Source: a cf. Phormidesmis sp. LEGE 11477 (lineage in GTDB: Bacteria; Cyanobacteriota; Cyanobacteriia; Phormidesmidales; Phormidesmidaceae). From it: a DNA stretch of 46,236 nucleotides. Position numbers and translations under genes: made by a program. Below, piece after piece: positions 35,094-42,723 of this stretch. Each line of letters starts with the position of its first letter. Position 1 is the stretch's first letter. The stretch lies in the NCBI RefSeq assembly GCF_015207105.1, contig NZ_JADEXO010000041.1, positions 1-46,236 of the forward strand. Direction: 5' to 3'. Below the pieces are notes generated by a model. It saw only the letters and a list, made by a program, of their open reading frames with translations, ran no database searches and was not told the DNA's origin.

Positions 35094-35464
35094 AAACGCC
35101 GCTGTATTGGCCTTGTTTTAGTCTAGCCTTTAGTTTTTGCATACCTGAATTAGGTAGCTGAATACAGACAACAGAACTATAGAGAAAAGGTCGCTATGTG
35201 CGGCCTTTTTTTGATAGACCATGTTGCAAAAAAATTCCCTAATCCTCAAATGAGAAGCTCACAAGAGAACCAGGGAACGGTCGGGTGCATCTACCACTTA
35301 ATTCTTCCACGGTGAAACTGACGGTCAGGACAAAAAATCACAAGAATATACGCACTCAATCTAGGTATCAAATATTTCCATCAGAGAGAGTGAATACTGA
35401 GGTATCTGCATTGTTCCCTCACTGATATGTTAACTTTTATATCCAAAGCCTCATTTTCTTTTTC
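35094..35464. other. Intergenic region after the RG-rich protein gene
   Basis: 371 nt. The first part holds the terminator at 35185-35212. The rest (35220-35464) is AT-rich with no ORF above 40 codons, no tRNA-like fold and no clear inverted repeat. It presumably contains the promoter of the membrane-protein gene at 35465. Confidence 0.6.
35185..35212 (+). terminator. Intrinsic terminator
   Basis: aaaaggtcgc (35185-35194) pairs with gcggcctttt (35200-35209) with one G-U and a 5-nt loop, followed by a run of T to 35212. It ends the transcript of the RG-rich protein gene. Confidence 0.88.
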
Positions 35465-35980
35465 ATGGCTGTGACAACTTCCTCTACATCTGCTGTTACA
35501 TCAGAGCCTGCTCTAGGGACCCCTCGGCCAATGACACGGGTCATCCTGCTTTCGGTTCTGACTGGCCTTTTGTACTACGGCTATTACAAATGGGTGATTC
35601 AAGATGAGCTAAAAGTCCATGATCAGAAGGTCTGGTCTGGCGCTCTCTGCCTGGTTCCGTTCGTCTTGGGTATTGCTGCGCCTTTGCTACTAGCAGTCTT
35701 TGACCCTGACGTACCAGGTTGGTTTGGTCGGTTTGCTTTTCTAGGCGTGCTTTGGATCTACATTGTGCAGTTTCGGCTGTACCGGGAAATTAATCGGCTG
35801 TATGAAGCGCAGGGCTGGCAGGCACCTTTGGTATCTTGGTGGATCATTGTGCCAGGTTTGAATCTAGTTGTAGGACTGCGGCAGATTCATTTTTTGAGTG
35901 AATACTGGGCGCGTCTATCAGATACGCCTGTGAGCGATCCAATCGCTGAGAAGCTACCGTTTCTATCGGCAAATGCTTAG
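35465..35980 (+). CDS. Four-helix membrane protein, function unknown
   Basis: 171 residues. A Thr/Ser-rich N-terminus precedes hydrophobic segments at about 25-44, 57-80, 90-107 and 121-141. Conserved-looking features include YYGYYKWVIQDELKVH, a run of aromatic residues WIYIVQFRLYREINRLYEAQ, and SWWIIVPGLNLVVGLRQIHF. The pattern resembles short membrane proteins common in cyanobacteria (DUF4234-like in shape), but I cannot name the family. The ATG has no strong ribosome binding site. The stop TAG lies inside a 14-bp duplication (35971-35998). The next gene begins 83 nt later. Confidence 0.7.
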   Translation: MAVTTSSTSAVTSEPALGTPRPMTRVILLSVLTGLLYYGYYKWVIQDELKVHDQKVWSGALCLVPFVLGIAAPLLLAVFDPDVPGWFGRFAFLGVLWIYIVQFRLYREINRLYEAQGWQAPLVSWWIIVPGLNLVVGLRQIHFLSEYWARLSDTPVSDPIAEKLPFLSANA

Positions 35981-35998
35981 CAACAAATGCTTAGCGAA
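35971..35998. repeat. 14-bp tandem duplication spanning a stop codon
   Basis: aaatgcttagcaac (35971-35984) and aaatgcttagcgaa (35985-35998). The stop TAG (35978-35980) of the membrane-protein gene is in the first copy. Confidence 0.88.
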
Positions 35999-36063
35999 AG
36001 TGAGTAGAAGAGAACTGTAAGCTTTTGTCGCTTCGCCTAGTTTCTTGGCCTCTACTATCCTGT

Positions 36064-37866
36064 ATGCGTGTGATGAAGTTTTTATTGTCTGCTTGTAAGT
36101 GGCCAGGTAGGTCTGCGCTGAATCTATCCGTGGGTTTGTCCATGGGCTTGTTGTTGACGAGTCTGGTAGCCTTATCGAGCTGTTCTCGTCCGCTAGTAGC
36201 CGATAGTGAACCTGAAGCTTCACGCCGCAATTCAGTGCTGAGGCTGCTGTATAGCCGAACGCCAACAACGCTCAATCCCCATCTAGCCAGCGGCTTTCAA
36301 GACTTTGAGGCAGCGCGAATTGTCTATGAACCGCTGGCGACGTACGCAGCCGACGGCAGCATGGTTCCAGTTTTGGCGCAGGTGATTCCAACGCCAGAAA
36401 ACGGCGGTATCGCGGCGGACGGTCGGTCTATCACCTGGCGACTGAAGCCAGATGTTCGCTGGTCAGATGGCCAGCCCTTTACGGCTGAAGATGTCGTGTT
36501 CACCTATAGCTTTGTCAGCGATCCACAAGTAGCAGCGGTCACTGAAAAATATTACAAAGCAATTGAGAAAGTTGAGGCGATTGATCCGCTGACGGTCAAA
36601 ATTACGTTCAAAGAGCCAAACCCATCTTGGGCACTCCCTTTCACAGGACAAAACGGCATGATTTTGCCGAAGCATATCTTTGAGAAAGTGCAAGGCATCA
36701 ACGCCAGGCAGGCCCCCGAAAACCTACAGCCCGTTGGCACAGGGCCCTATCGATTTATCACCGTAACGGAGGGCCGCTGGACCTATGCAGCTAATGAACA
36801 GTTTAGAGAGGATCTTCCTGCTTTTACGCTGGTGGAGCTAGAAGGTGGCGTCACCCCTTATGAAGCAGCACAGCGGGTATTGCGTGAGGGGTCAGCGGAT
36901 TTTGCTCATAACTTGCAGATAGGCGTAGACGATCGTTTGGCCCTAGCCGCCGATAGTGAAGGTCGGGTGATGGCAACGTTTGGCGCGTTTGTAGAACGAA
37001 TCATGCTCAATCCGACCGACCCGAACAAAGCAACTGAAGACGGCGAGAAGTCGAGCGTAGAGAATCCGCATCCATTTTTAAGCGATGTGCGGGTACGCCA
37101 GGCGATTGACTTTGCGATTGAGCAAACGGCGATCGCAGATGAAATCTATGGCAATGCGGGCCAGCGAACCAACCAGCTACTGCCCTTTCCACGCAGCTAC
37201 ACTAATCCTAACTTGCCCTATCGATATGACGTGACCAAAGCCAACGCCCTGCTGAACGAAGCGGGCTGGAAAGATACCAACGGCAACGGCATTCGAGACA
37301 AAGACGGGATTGAAATGCGTCTGGTCTTTCAAACGCCGATCAATCCCGTGCGTCAGCAGACTCAAGAGTTTGTCAAAGAGAGTCTAGCGGCAGTAGAGAT
37401 AGAAGTCGAAAACCGCCAGGTAACTATGGACGATTTCTTTTCTGCGAATCCTGCTCAAACTCGCAGCCTTAATCACTTCTATGCAGATATGCAAAAGTAC
37501 AACGCCGGTAGCGATACGCCAGATCCTTCTATCTACATGAGCTGGTGGCTGTGTGACGAGGTTGCTTCGCTAGAAAATAGGTGGCAAAAGCCCAACAACG
37601 GTCGCTATTGCAATCCTGAGTATGACAAAGTTTGGACCCAGGCCAGCAAAGAGCTAGACCCAGAGAAGCGATCGCAACTTTTCCAGCAGATGAATACGAT
37701 TTTGAGCCAGGATGCAATTGTGATCCCGCTGGTGCGGCGAGCGGTGACGAATGGGGTGAGCGATCGCATCACTGGCGTAGATCCTACGCCTTGGGACACC
37801 AGCACTTGGGACATTGGCACTTGGATGCCTGCTGAATCTTCGGCAATGGAATCCGAAACACCTTAG
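36064..37866 (+). CDS. ABC transporter substrate-binding lipoprotein (peptide/nickel type, SBP_bac_5)
   Basis: About 600 residues. The ATG at 36064 gives a short basic leader and a hydrophobic core ending in a lipobox (LTSLVALSSC). The frame extends to a TTG at 36025, and an ATG at 36073 is also possible. The mature protein has the family 5 signature: RLLYSRTPTTLNPHLASGFQ, YEPLATYAADGSMVPVLAQ, ITWRLKPDVRWSDGQPFTAE and DVVFTYSFVSDPQVAAV. It also has the late LFQQMNTILSQDAIVIPLVR. It captures oligopeptides or similar solutes outside the cytoplasmic membrane. No permease or ATPase gene is adjacent, so it is an orphan here. A terminator follows at 37914-37938. Confidence 0.92.
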   Translation: MRVMKFLLSACKWPGRSALNLSVGLSMGLLLTSLVALSSCSRPLVADSEPEASRRNSVLRLLYSRTPTTLNPHLASGFQDFEAARIVYEPLATYAADGSMVPVLAQVIPTPENGGIAADGRSITWRLKPDVRWSDGQPFTAEDVVFTYSFVSDPQVAAVTEKYYKAIEKVEAIDPLTVKITFKEPNPSWALPFTGQNGMILPKHIFEKVQGINARQAPENLQPVGTGPYRFITVTEGRWTYAANEQFREDLPAFTLVELEGGVTPYEAAQRVLREGSADFAHNLQIGVDDRLALAADSEGRVMATFGAFVERIMLNPTDPNKATEDGEKSSVENPHPFLSDVRVRQAIDFAIEQTAIADEIYGNAGQRTNQLLPFPRSYTNPNLPYRYDVTKANALLNEAGWKDTNGNGIRDKDGIEMRLVFQTPINPVRQQTQEFVKESLAAVEIEVENRQVTMDDFFSANPAQTRSLNHFYADMQKYNAGSDTPDPSIYMSWWLCDEVASLENRWQKPNNGRYCNPEYDKVWTQASKELDPEKRSQLFQQMNTILSQDAIVIPLVRRAVTNGVSDRITGVDPTPWDTSTWDIGTWMPAESSAMESETP

Positions 37867-37913
37867 ACAGCTGCGCCATGAGCACCCTAATAGACTACAG
37901 ATAGACAGCTAAA

Positions 37914-37938
37914 AGGCAGACGCACTACGGGTCTGCCT
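37914..37938 (+). terminator. Terminator of the substrate-binding protein gene
   Basis: aggcagac (37914-37921) pairs perfectly with gtctgcct (37931-37938), 9-nt loop, followed by gcttctactttc. 48 nt after the stop; a reverse role for the convergent ykvA-like gene is possible. Confidence 0.7.
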
Positions 37939-37983
37939 GCTTCTACTTTCAGTATTCGGCTAATCCTAGGCTTTATATTAGTA

Positions 37984-38286
37984 CTAGACGACTTCAACAT
38001 CCACATCAATGGTGTCTTCAGCGTCAGCAACTGTCGTTGTATCGTCTTTGCCCTTTTTGAGATAGTCCATCGCCAAAGAGGAAAGCTCAGTCACGAGTAA
38101 GGTAGCTAAAATGCCGTCGTCTAGCCAGCCAATGATCGGGATAATATCAGGCGAAATATCGATTGGGCTCACTAGGTAGAAAGCCGTTCCTAGAATGATA
38201 GCCCAGCGCCATTTCGGGTGACGTAGTGCGCCGCGATACCAGCTATAGAACGACTCAATTAGGTTGCTGTTAGAAGTGTTGCTCAT
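37984..38286 (-). CDS. YkvA-family (DUF1232) membrane protein
   Basis: 100 residues. The DUF1232 core reads RWAIILGTAFYLVSPIDISP, DIIPIIGWLDDGILATLLV, a membrane hairpin with the family's SPIDxxPD..P..GxxDD signature. The C-terminal 25 residues are acidic (DDTTTVADAEDTIDVDVEVV). Function of the family is poorly known. The ATG is chosen as the first Met; the family's conserved part starts about 20 residues later. It lies 151 nt downstream of a 52-residue gene and lysC on the same strand. Confidence 0.9.
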   Translation of the reverse strand: MSNTSNSNLIESFYSWYRGALRHPKWRWAIILGTAFYLVSPIDISPDIIPIIGWLDDGILATLLVTELSSLAMDYLKKGKDDTTTVADAEDTIDVDVEVV

Positions 38287-38437
38287 GAAAGTTACCGTGT
38301 AGACAAAGTGTACGCAGGCGACGTGCTCACTGTGTTAATAACTATCGCCATCTCGCATATGTAGATGATCGCAATTTTAGCTGCTGTGTCCCAGTGAGGA
38401 TATCCCTCCATGGAACTACCTATAGAGCTACCTAAGC

Positions 38438-38596
38438 TCATTTCGCTTGCTTTTTCTCAGGGCTATCTACTTTCTTCCAAGGCCATTTTATCTGCGTCCC
38501 CATTTCTGTCTTAGCGGAAAAAACTAGATAGCCAACTAGCAATAGCACCCAAAAGATAAAGAGGGCGGCGTCTCGATCAATTATCTGGCCAATCAT
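38438..38596 (-). CDS. 52-residue single-helix membrane protein overlapping lysC
   Basis: Found by reading the spacer on the minus strand. It encodes 52 residues beginning MIGQIIDRDAALFIFWVLLL. One hydrophobic helix (about 10-28) is followed by a polar, basic tail with KWPWKKVDSPEKKQAK. Its ATG overlaps the lysC stop in an ATGA arrangement (38593-38596), so it is probably translated by re-initiation after lysC. The N-terminus has an acidic residue just before the helix and positive residues after it, which predicts the tail in the cytoplasm. I do not recognise a family. The overlap, the clear helix and the absence of a competing gene make it credible, but it needs homologues or expression data. 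Confidence 0.6.
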   Translation of the reverse strand: MIGQIIDRDAALFIFWVLLLVGYLVFSAKTEMGTQIKWPWKKVDSPEKKQAK

Positions 38597-40416
38597 ACGG
38601 GCACCTCTATAGCCGCCGCTAGATCAAATGCCGCGTGGACAACCTTCAGAGCCTGGACCCCATTGTCTTGAGCCACCACGCAGCTAATTTTTATTTCTGA
38701 CGTCGCAATCATCCGAATGTTGATATTAGCTGCCGAGAGCGCTTTGAACATAGCCGCCGCAATGCCAGGGCGGTGAATCATACCAATGCCAACAATGCTG
38801 ACTTTGGCGATCGCATGCTCTACTGTCACCTCGCCGCAGTTTAGCTCTGCCGCCGCCGCTCGCAAGATATCTTTGGCTAGCTCCGCATCTGCCTGAGCAA
38901 CCGTACAGGCAATATCTCTAGTCATCTGACCCTGGCACGGACGGCTGCGCTGAGACTGAATGATCATGTCTACACTGATGCCGCGATCGGCCAAAATTTG
39001 AAAGATTTTAGCGGCTAGTCCGGGCTCGTCAGGTACGTAGCGAATAGCCAGCTGTGACTGATCGAGATCTAAGGCCGCGCCTCGAACGGAGGGCAAACTG
39101 CTCAAATCAAGCTGAGTTCGCTCAATTCGAGCGGGCGAGCTGCTGACATCAAAATGCTCGCATAGCGTGGCAATTGCCCGGTCACAGTCTGACTGGGCCA
39201 CCGTACAGCTCACTTTCACTTCAGAGGTGGCGATCATCTGAATATTCACATTCGCCGCTGCCAGCGCCGAAAACATGCCCGCTGCAACGCCAGGCCGACC
39301 GATCATCCCCGCCCCGGCAATGCTGATTTTGGCAATCTTCCCCGACGACTGCACTTCGGCTTCGTCAGTTGCGTTCGGTTGGCTGCGAAGTATCGGTGCA
39401 ATGTGCTCGGCGACGCTTTCGGCTTGGTCTAGAACATGCGATCGCACGGTAAACGCAATGTCATTAGAATTGCCCTCATGAATCGACTGAATCACCAAAT
39501 CCACATTCAGTGACTGATCGGCTAGCTCGCCAAACAGCCGCGCCGCTACCCCCGGTCGATCCGGCACTCGCAGCAATGCCACCTTTGCCTGATCCGCATC
39601 GAATTCCACCGCATCTACTGGATGGGCAATTTCTAATCCCTCTAGCGCCCGAGGCTGGGGCATCGGGCCAGTTACCAAAGTCCCTGGCTGATCGGTCCAG
39701 CTAGATCGCACCACCAGTGGAATGCCATAGTTGCGCGCAATCTCCACCGCCCGAGGGTGCAGCACGCTCGCCCCTAAGCTCGCTAGCTCTAACATTTCAT
39801 CGCAGGTGATCTCGTCCATCAGCCGCGCATCTGGGACAATGCGTGGATCTGCTGTCAAAATGCCAGGCACATCGGTATAGATTTCACAGCGTTCTGCCTG
39901 CATCGCCGCTGCGAGGGCCACCGCTGAGGTATCTGAACCGCCGCGACCTAGCGTCGTAATTTCTAGATCGTCGCCCAAACGACTGCCCGTTCCCCCGCTA
40001 GTACCCTGAAAGCCAGCGACCACGATCACCTTTCCTTCGTCTAGGTGCCGCTCTATTCGCTCAGTGCAGATTTCGAGAATGCGAGCCCTGGTATGCTCCG
40101 CCTCTGTGATGATGCCTACTTGAGCCCCCGTGAGAGAAATGGCTGCTTGTCCTCGTTCGTGTAGTGCCATACTCAGCAGCGCGATCGTCACCTGCTCACC
40201 GGTCGAGAGCAGCATATCCATCTCTCGCCGACTAGGATTGCTGGTAATTCCGTCCGCTAGCTTTACTAGTACGTCAGTGCTCTTTCCCATCGCCGACACG
40301 ACGACAATGACCGAGTGCCCAGCTAGCGCCGTTTGGTGAACTCGCTGAGCAACTGCCTGAATGCGCTCGGTATCTCCTACCGAAGTACCACCATACTTTT
40401 GAACGATTAGCCCCAT
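38593..40416 (-). CDS. lysC: Aspartate kinase with four ACT domains
   Basis: First committed step of the aspartate pathway (lysine, threonine, methionine): aspartate to aspartyl phosphate. 607 residues. The kinase domain begins GLIVQKYGGTSVGDTERIQ. It contains VVVSAMGKSTDVLVKLA, GFQGTSGGTGSRLGDDLEIT and TTLGRGGSDTSAVALAAAMQ. Four ACT modules follow, as two similar pairs: VALLRVPDRPGVAARLFGEL and ISIAGAGMIGRPGVAAGMFS, then LAIRYVPDEPGLAAKIFQIL and VSIVGIGMIHRPGIAAAMFK. Doubling of the regulatory pair is the cyanobacterial type and sets it apart from the ~400-residue two-ACT enzymes. The ATG follows AAGGAAAG. The gene overlaps the downstream 52-residue gene by 4 nt. Confidence 0.96.
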   Translation of the reverse strand: MGLIVQKYGGTSVGDTERIQAVAQRVHQTALAGHSVIVVVSAMGKSTDVLVKLADGITSNPSRREMDMLLSTGEQVTIALLSMALHERGQAAISLTGAQVGIITEAEHTRARILEICTERIERHLDEGKVIVVAGFQGTSGGTGSRLGDDLEITTLGRGGSDTSAVALAAAMQAERCEIYTDVPGILTADPRIVPDARLMDEITCDEMLELASLGASVLHPRAVEIARNYGIPLVVRSSWTDQPGTLVTGPMPQPRALEGLEIAHPVDAVEFDADQAKVALLRVPDRPGVAARLFGELADQSLNVDLVIQSIHEGNSNDIAFTVRSHVLDQAESVAEHIAPILRSQPNATDEAEVQSSGKIAKISIAGAGMIGRPGVAAGMFSALAAANVNIQMIATSEVKVSCTVAQSDCDRAIATLCEHFDVSSSPARIERTQLDLSSLPSVRGAALDLDQSQLAIRYVPDEPGLAAKIFQILADRGISVDMIIQSQRSRPCQGQMTRDIACTVAQADAELAKDILRAAAAELNCGEVTVEHAIAKVSIVGIGMIHRPGIAAAMFKALSAANINIRMIATSEIKISCVVAQDNGVQALKVVHAAFDLAAAIEVPV

Positions 40417-40631
40417 AATTCTTTCCTTCTCGATGCCTGCTGCCTAGCCGTTTGTCTTGAATATCCCTGAACAGCGGCTGTCACACCTGCTGATGGCCAC
40501 CCGAATTTAGGTCACCGCTACATCCGAGACAATCCTACCGTTACATTTTGATTTAGCCCGATAGCATACATGTAGATACTGATCGCACAGCCTATAATCC
40601 AAAAAAAATTCATAAAGTCATGGAATACCAC

Positions 40632-40647
40632 TGGCAGAAAACTGCCA
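40632..40647. promoter_or_regulatory. Palindrome upstream of the NDH-2 gene
   Basis: tggcag aaaa ctgcca, perfect 6-bp arms with a 4-nt centre, 49 nt upstream of the ATG. cactggcag recurs just before the start codon (about 40680-40688). It may be an operator close to AT-rich promoter elements (tataaa near 40655, taagat near 40668), or a leader hairpin. Confidence 0.4.
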
Positions 40648-40695
40648 TCAAAGATATAAACTTTAGTTAAGATACACACCCACTGGCAGCCAACC

Positions 40696-42093
40696 ATGAC
40701 AGCAGTTCTACAACGGCCCGTTTCTTCCGCAGCCGCAGCTAGAAAGAAATCGCAACATCATGTGGTCATTGTCGGTGGAGGATTTGGCGGTCTCTATGCA
40801 GCCAAGGCGCTGGGTAAAGCCAATGTGAAAGTCACCTTGATTGACAAGCGCAACTTTCATCTTTTTCAGCCGTTGCTATACCAGGTGGCAACGGGCGGTC
40901 TGTCAGCCGGAGATATTTCTTCGCCGCTGCGTTCAGTCTTGAGCAAGCAGAAGAACGTAAAGGTGCTGATGGGTGAAGTGGTGGGTATAGAGCCAAAAGC
41001 TCAGGTGGTTAGTCTTAGAAACGGTGAAACCCTGAGCTACGACAGTTTGATTGTGGCTACGGGCTCTAGCCACCACTACTTTGGCAAAGACGAGTGGTCT
41101 GATATCGCGCCTGGTATGAAAACTATTGAGGACGCGCTAGAAGTTCGTCGTCGGATCTTTTTAGCGTTCGAAGCCGCTGAGAAAGAGACCGATCCGGCTC
41201 GGCGCGAGGCGCTGCTGACGTTCTTTATTGTCGGTGGTGGCCCGACCGGAGTTGAGCTGGCAGGTGCCCTAGCTGAGCTGGCATATGAAACGCTTAGAGA
41301 AGATTTTCGCAGCATCAACCCAGGTGAGACCAAGGTGGTTTTGCTAGAGGGAATGGATCGGGTGCTGCCGCCTTATCCGGGAGATCTGTCTGTTTCAGCA
41401 AAGAATTCCTTAGAAAAGCTAGGTGTAGAAGTTCGCACTAATACGTTAGTTACCAATATTGAGGGTGATATTGTTACGCTCAAAAGTGGTGATTCAATCG
41501 AGAAAGTGCAGGCGTTTACTGTGCTGTGGGCGGCGGGTATTAAGGCATCGCCGATGGGGAAAGCGATCGCAGATCAAACGGGCGCAGAACTCGACCGGAT
41601 TGGCCGCCTCATTGTAGAGCCTGATCTCAGCGTTCCTGGCTATGCCAACATCTTTATTGCAGGCGATTTGGCCCACTATGCTCACAACAGTGAAAATCCA
41701 CTGCCTGGAACGGCTGCGACCGCGATGCAGCAGGGAAGCTACCTAGCAGACTCTATCCAACGCCGCCTGGAGAAAAAGTCAGTTAGCCCGTTCGAGTACA
41801 AAAACAAGGGCAGCATGGCCGTTATCGGTCGAAACGAAGCGGTTGCCGACCTTGGCTTTGCAAAAATCTCTGGTTTTCCTGCCTGGTTCTTGTGGATTTT
41901 TGTCCACATCTATTACCTAGTAGAATTCGACAACAAACTGCTCGTCTTACTCCAATGGGGCTGGCACTATTTCACTAGCCAGCGCGGAGCTAGATTGATT
42001 ACAGGCGATGATTCTATTCCGGCGCTCTCCGCGTTAGTTATTGACGAGATGACCCTAGGCGAGAAGAACTCATCCGAGATAGCGGAAGCCTAA
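40696..42093 (+). CDS. Type II NAD(P)H dehydrogenase (NDH-2)
   Basis: 465-residue non-proton-pumping NAD(P)H:quinone oxidoreductase. The FAD-binding Rossmann motif HVVIVGGGFGGLYAAKALG lies near residue 22, the quinone-site pair FHLFQPLLYQVATGGLSAGD at about 55-75, and IVATGSSHHYFG follows. The second nucleotide-binding motif FFIVGGGPTGVELAGALAEL begins at about 175. FIAGDLAH carries the FAD-ribityl Asp. A C-terminal segment PAWFLWIFVHIYYLVEFDNK anchors it at the membrane. Cyanobacterial NDH-2 enzymes (NdbA/B/C) tune the plastoquinone pool redox state; this one cannot be placed in a subgroup. The ATG follows the palindrome noted upstream. A strong terminator lies at 42148-42186. Confidence 0.95.
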   Translation: MTAVLQRPVSSAAAARKKSQHHVVIVGGGFGGLYAAKALGKANVKVTLIDKRNFHLFQPLLYQVATGGLSAGDISSPLRSVLSKQKNVKVLMGEVVGIEPKAQVVSLRNGETLSYDSLIVATGSSHHYFGKDEWSDIAPGMKTIEDALEVRRRIFLAFEAAEKETDPARREALLTFFIVGGGPTGVELAGALAELAYETLREDFRSINPGETKVVLLEGMDRVLPPYPGDLSVSAKNSLEKLGVEVRTNTLVTNIEGDIVTLKSGDSIEKVQAFTVLWAAGIKASPMGKAIADQTGAELDRIGRLIVEPDLSVPGYANIFIAGDLAHYAHNSENPLPGTAATAMQQGSYLADSIQRRLEKKSVSPFEYKNKGSMAVIGRNEAVADLGFAKISGFPAWFLWIFVHIYYLVEFDNKLLVLLQWGWHYFTSQRGARLITGDDSIPALSALVIDEMTLGEKNSSEIAEA

Positions 42094-42147
42094 CCAAGGC
42101 TATCTCTATCAGCGAATTAGTCAATTCACAACAAACAATTCACAACA

Positions 42148-42186
42148 AAAGCCCCTAGATTCTAACTGATAGAATCTGGGGGCTTT
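42148..42186. terminator. Long perfect-stem terminator, probably bidirectional
   Basis: aaagcccctagattcta (42148-42164) pairs with tagaatctgggggcttt (42170-42186), a 17-bp stem with one G-U and a 5-nt loop. It sits between the convergent NDH-2 gene (plus) and the 50-residue gene (minus). A-rich and T-rich flanks serve both directions, better on the minus strand. Confidence 0.88.
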
Positions 42187-42260
42187 GAAGTTGAGGCTTT
42201 GGCCTTTGGGGGCTTTGCAATTGTTTGAAGCAAAAGCTCCAGCATTAATGCTTAGCCACT

Positions 42261-42290
42261 GATACCTAATATCTGGCTACCTAATATCTG
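42261..42290. repeat. 15-bp tandem duplication spanning a stop codon
   Basis: gatacctaatatctg (42261-42275) and gctacctaatatctg (42276-42290), one mismatch in the core and one at the first bases. The second copy holds the stop (42281-42283) and last codons of the 50-residue gene. Confidence 0.85.
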
Positions 42291-42433
42291 GCGCGAGCCC
42301 GCTTTGAATAAGGACGACCGAGGAAAGGCTGCATTCCGGTCGCAGGATAAGCATCGTCATGTGGGCTGAAAATTCTATAGACAGCTTCGGCTAGGTAGTT
42401 GAACGCTTTGTTGAGCGATTGAAAAAATGTCAT
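42281..42433 (-). CDS. 50-residue protein, function unknown
   Basis: Found by reading the minus strand of the spacer. It encodes 50 residues starting MTFFQSLNKAFNYLAEAVYR and continuing IFSPHDDAYPATGMQPFLGR. The ribosome binding site is good: AGGAG 9 nt before the ATG. The pattern (amphipathic helix, then IFSPxDDxYPxxGxQPFxG) looks like a short family I have seen in cyanobacteria, but I cannot name it. There is no membrane helix; the N-terminal part would form an aromatic amphipathic helix. It is divergent from cobA-hemD (290 nt between the starts). The start, ribosome binding site and composition all support a real gene. Confidence 0.72.
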   Translation of the reverse strand: MTFFQSLNKAFNYLAEAVYRIFSPHDDAYPATGMQPFLGRPYSKRARARY

Positions 42434-42664
42434 GGCCTTAATCTCCTAGGAATGTTCAAGAAAACATCGGATATTCATCATGCTAATGAGACTTGATAGG
42501 TAACCGCGAGCTAAACTGTGAATTCTTCACGAGTCTATAAATTGCGATACATAACCTGTATAGACTCTTGTAGAAACTTTACTTGCTTCGATCTAGGCTC
42601 CATCCGCCACCCGCACGCGAACTATGCAGATAGAAGGCAGACAATAGTTGTTTCGCAATTTCAC

Positions 42665-42696
42665 GAGAGTATAGATTTAAGAGAGTATAGAGCGGA
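42665..42696. repeat. Partial 16-bp tandem duplication upstream of cobA-hemD
   Basis: gagagtatagatttaa (42665-42680) and gagagtatagagcgga (42681-42696) share their first 11 bases. It is 27 nt upstream of the ATG. Confidence 0.6.
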
Positions 42697-42723
42697 TTAG
42701 CTAAAGCATTTGTCTCAATTCAT

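Noticed and set aside
34754-35121. Frames on the other strand and in another plus frame over the RG-rich protein gene
   Set aside because: They arise from the repetitive DNA; only the 34596 frame has a plausible start, a balanced N-terminus and a following terminator.
35220-35464. Possible mobile-element remnant
   Set aside because: No terminal inverted repeats, target duplication or transposase fragment could be seen.
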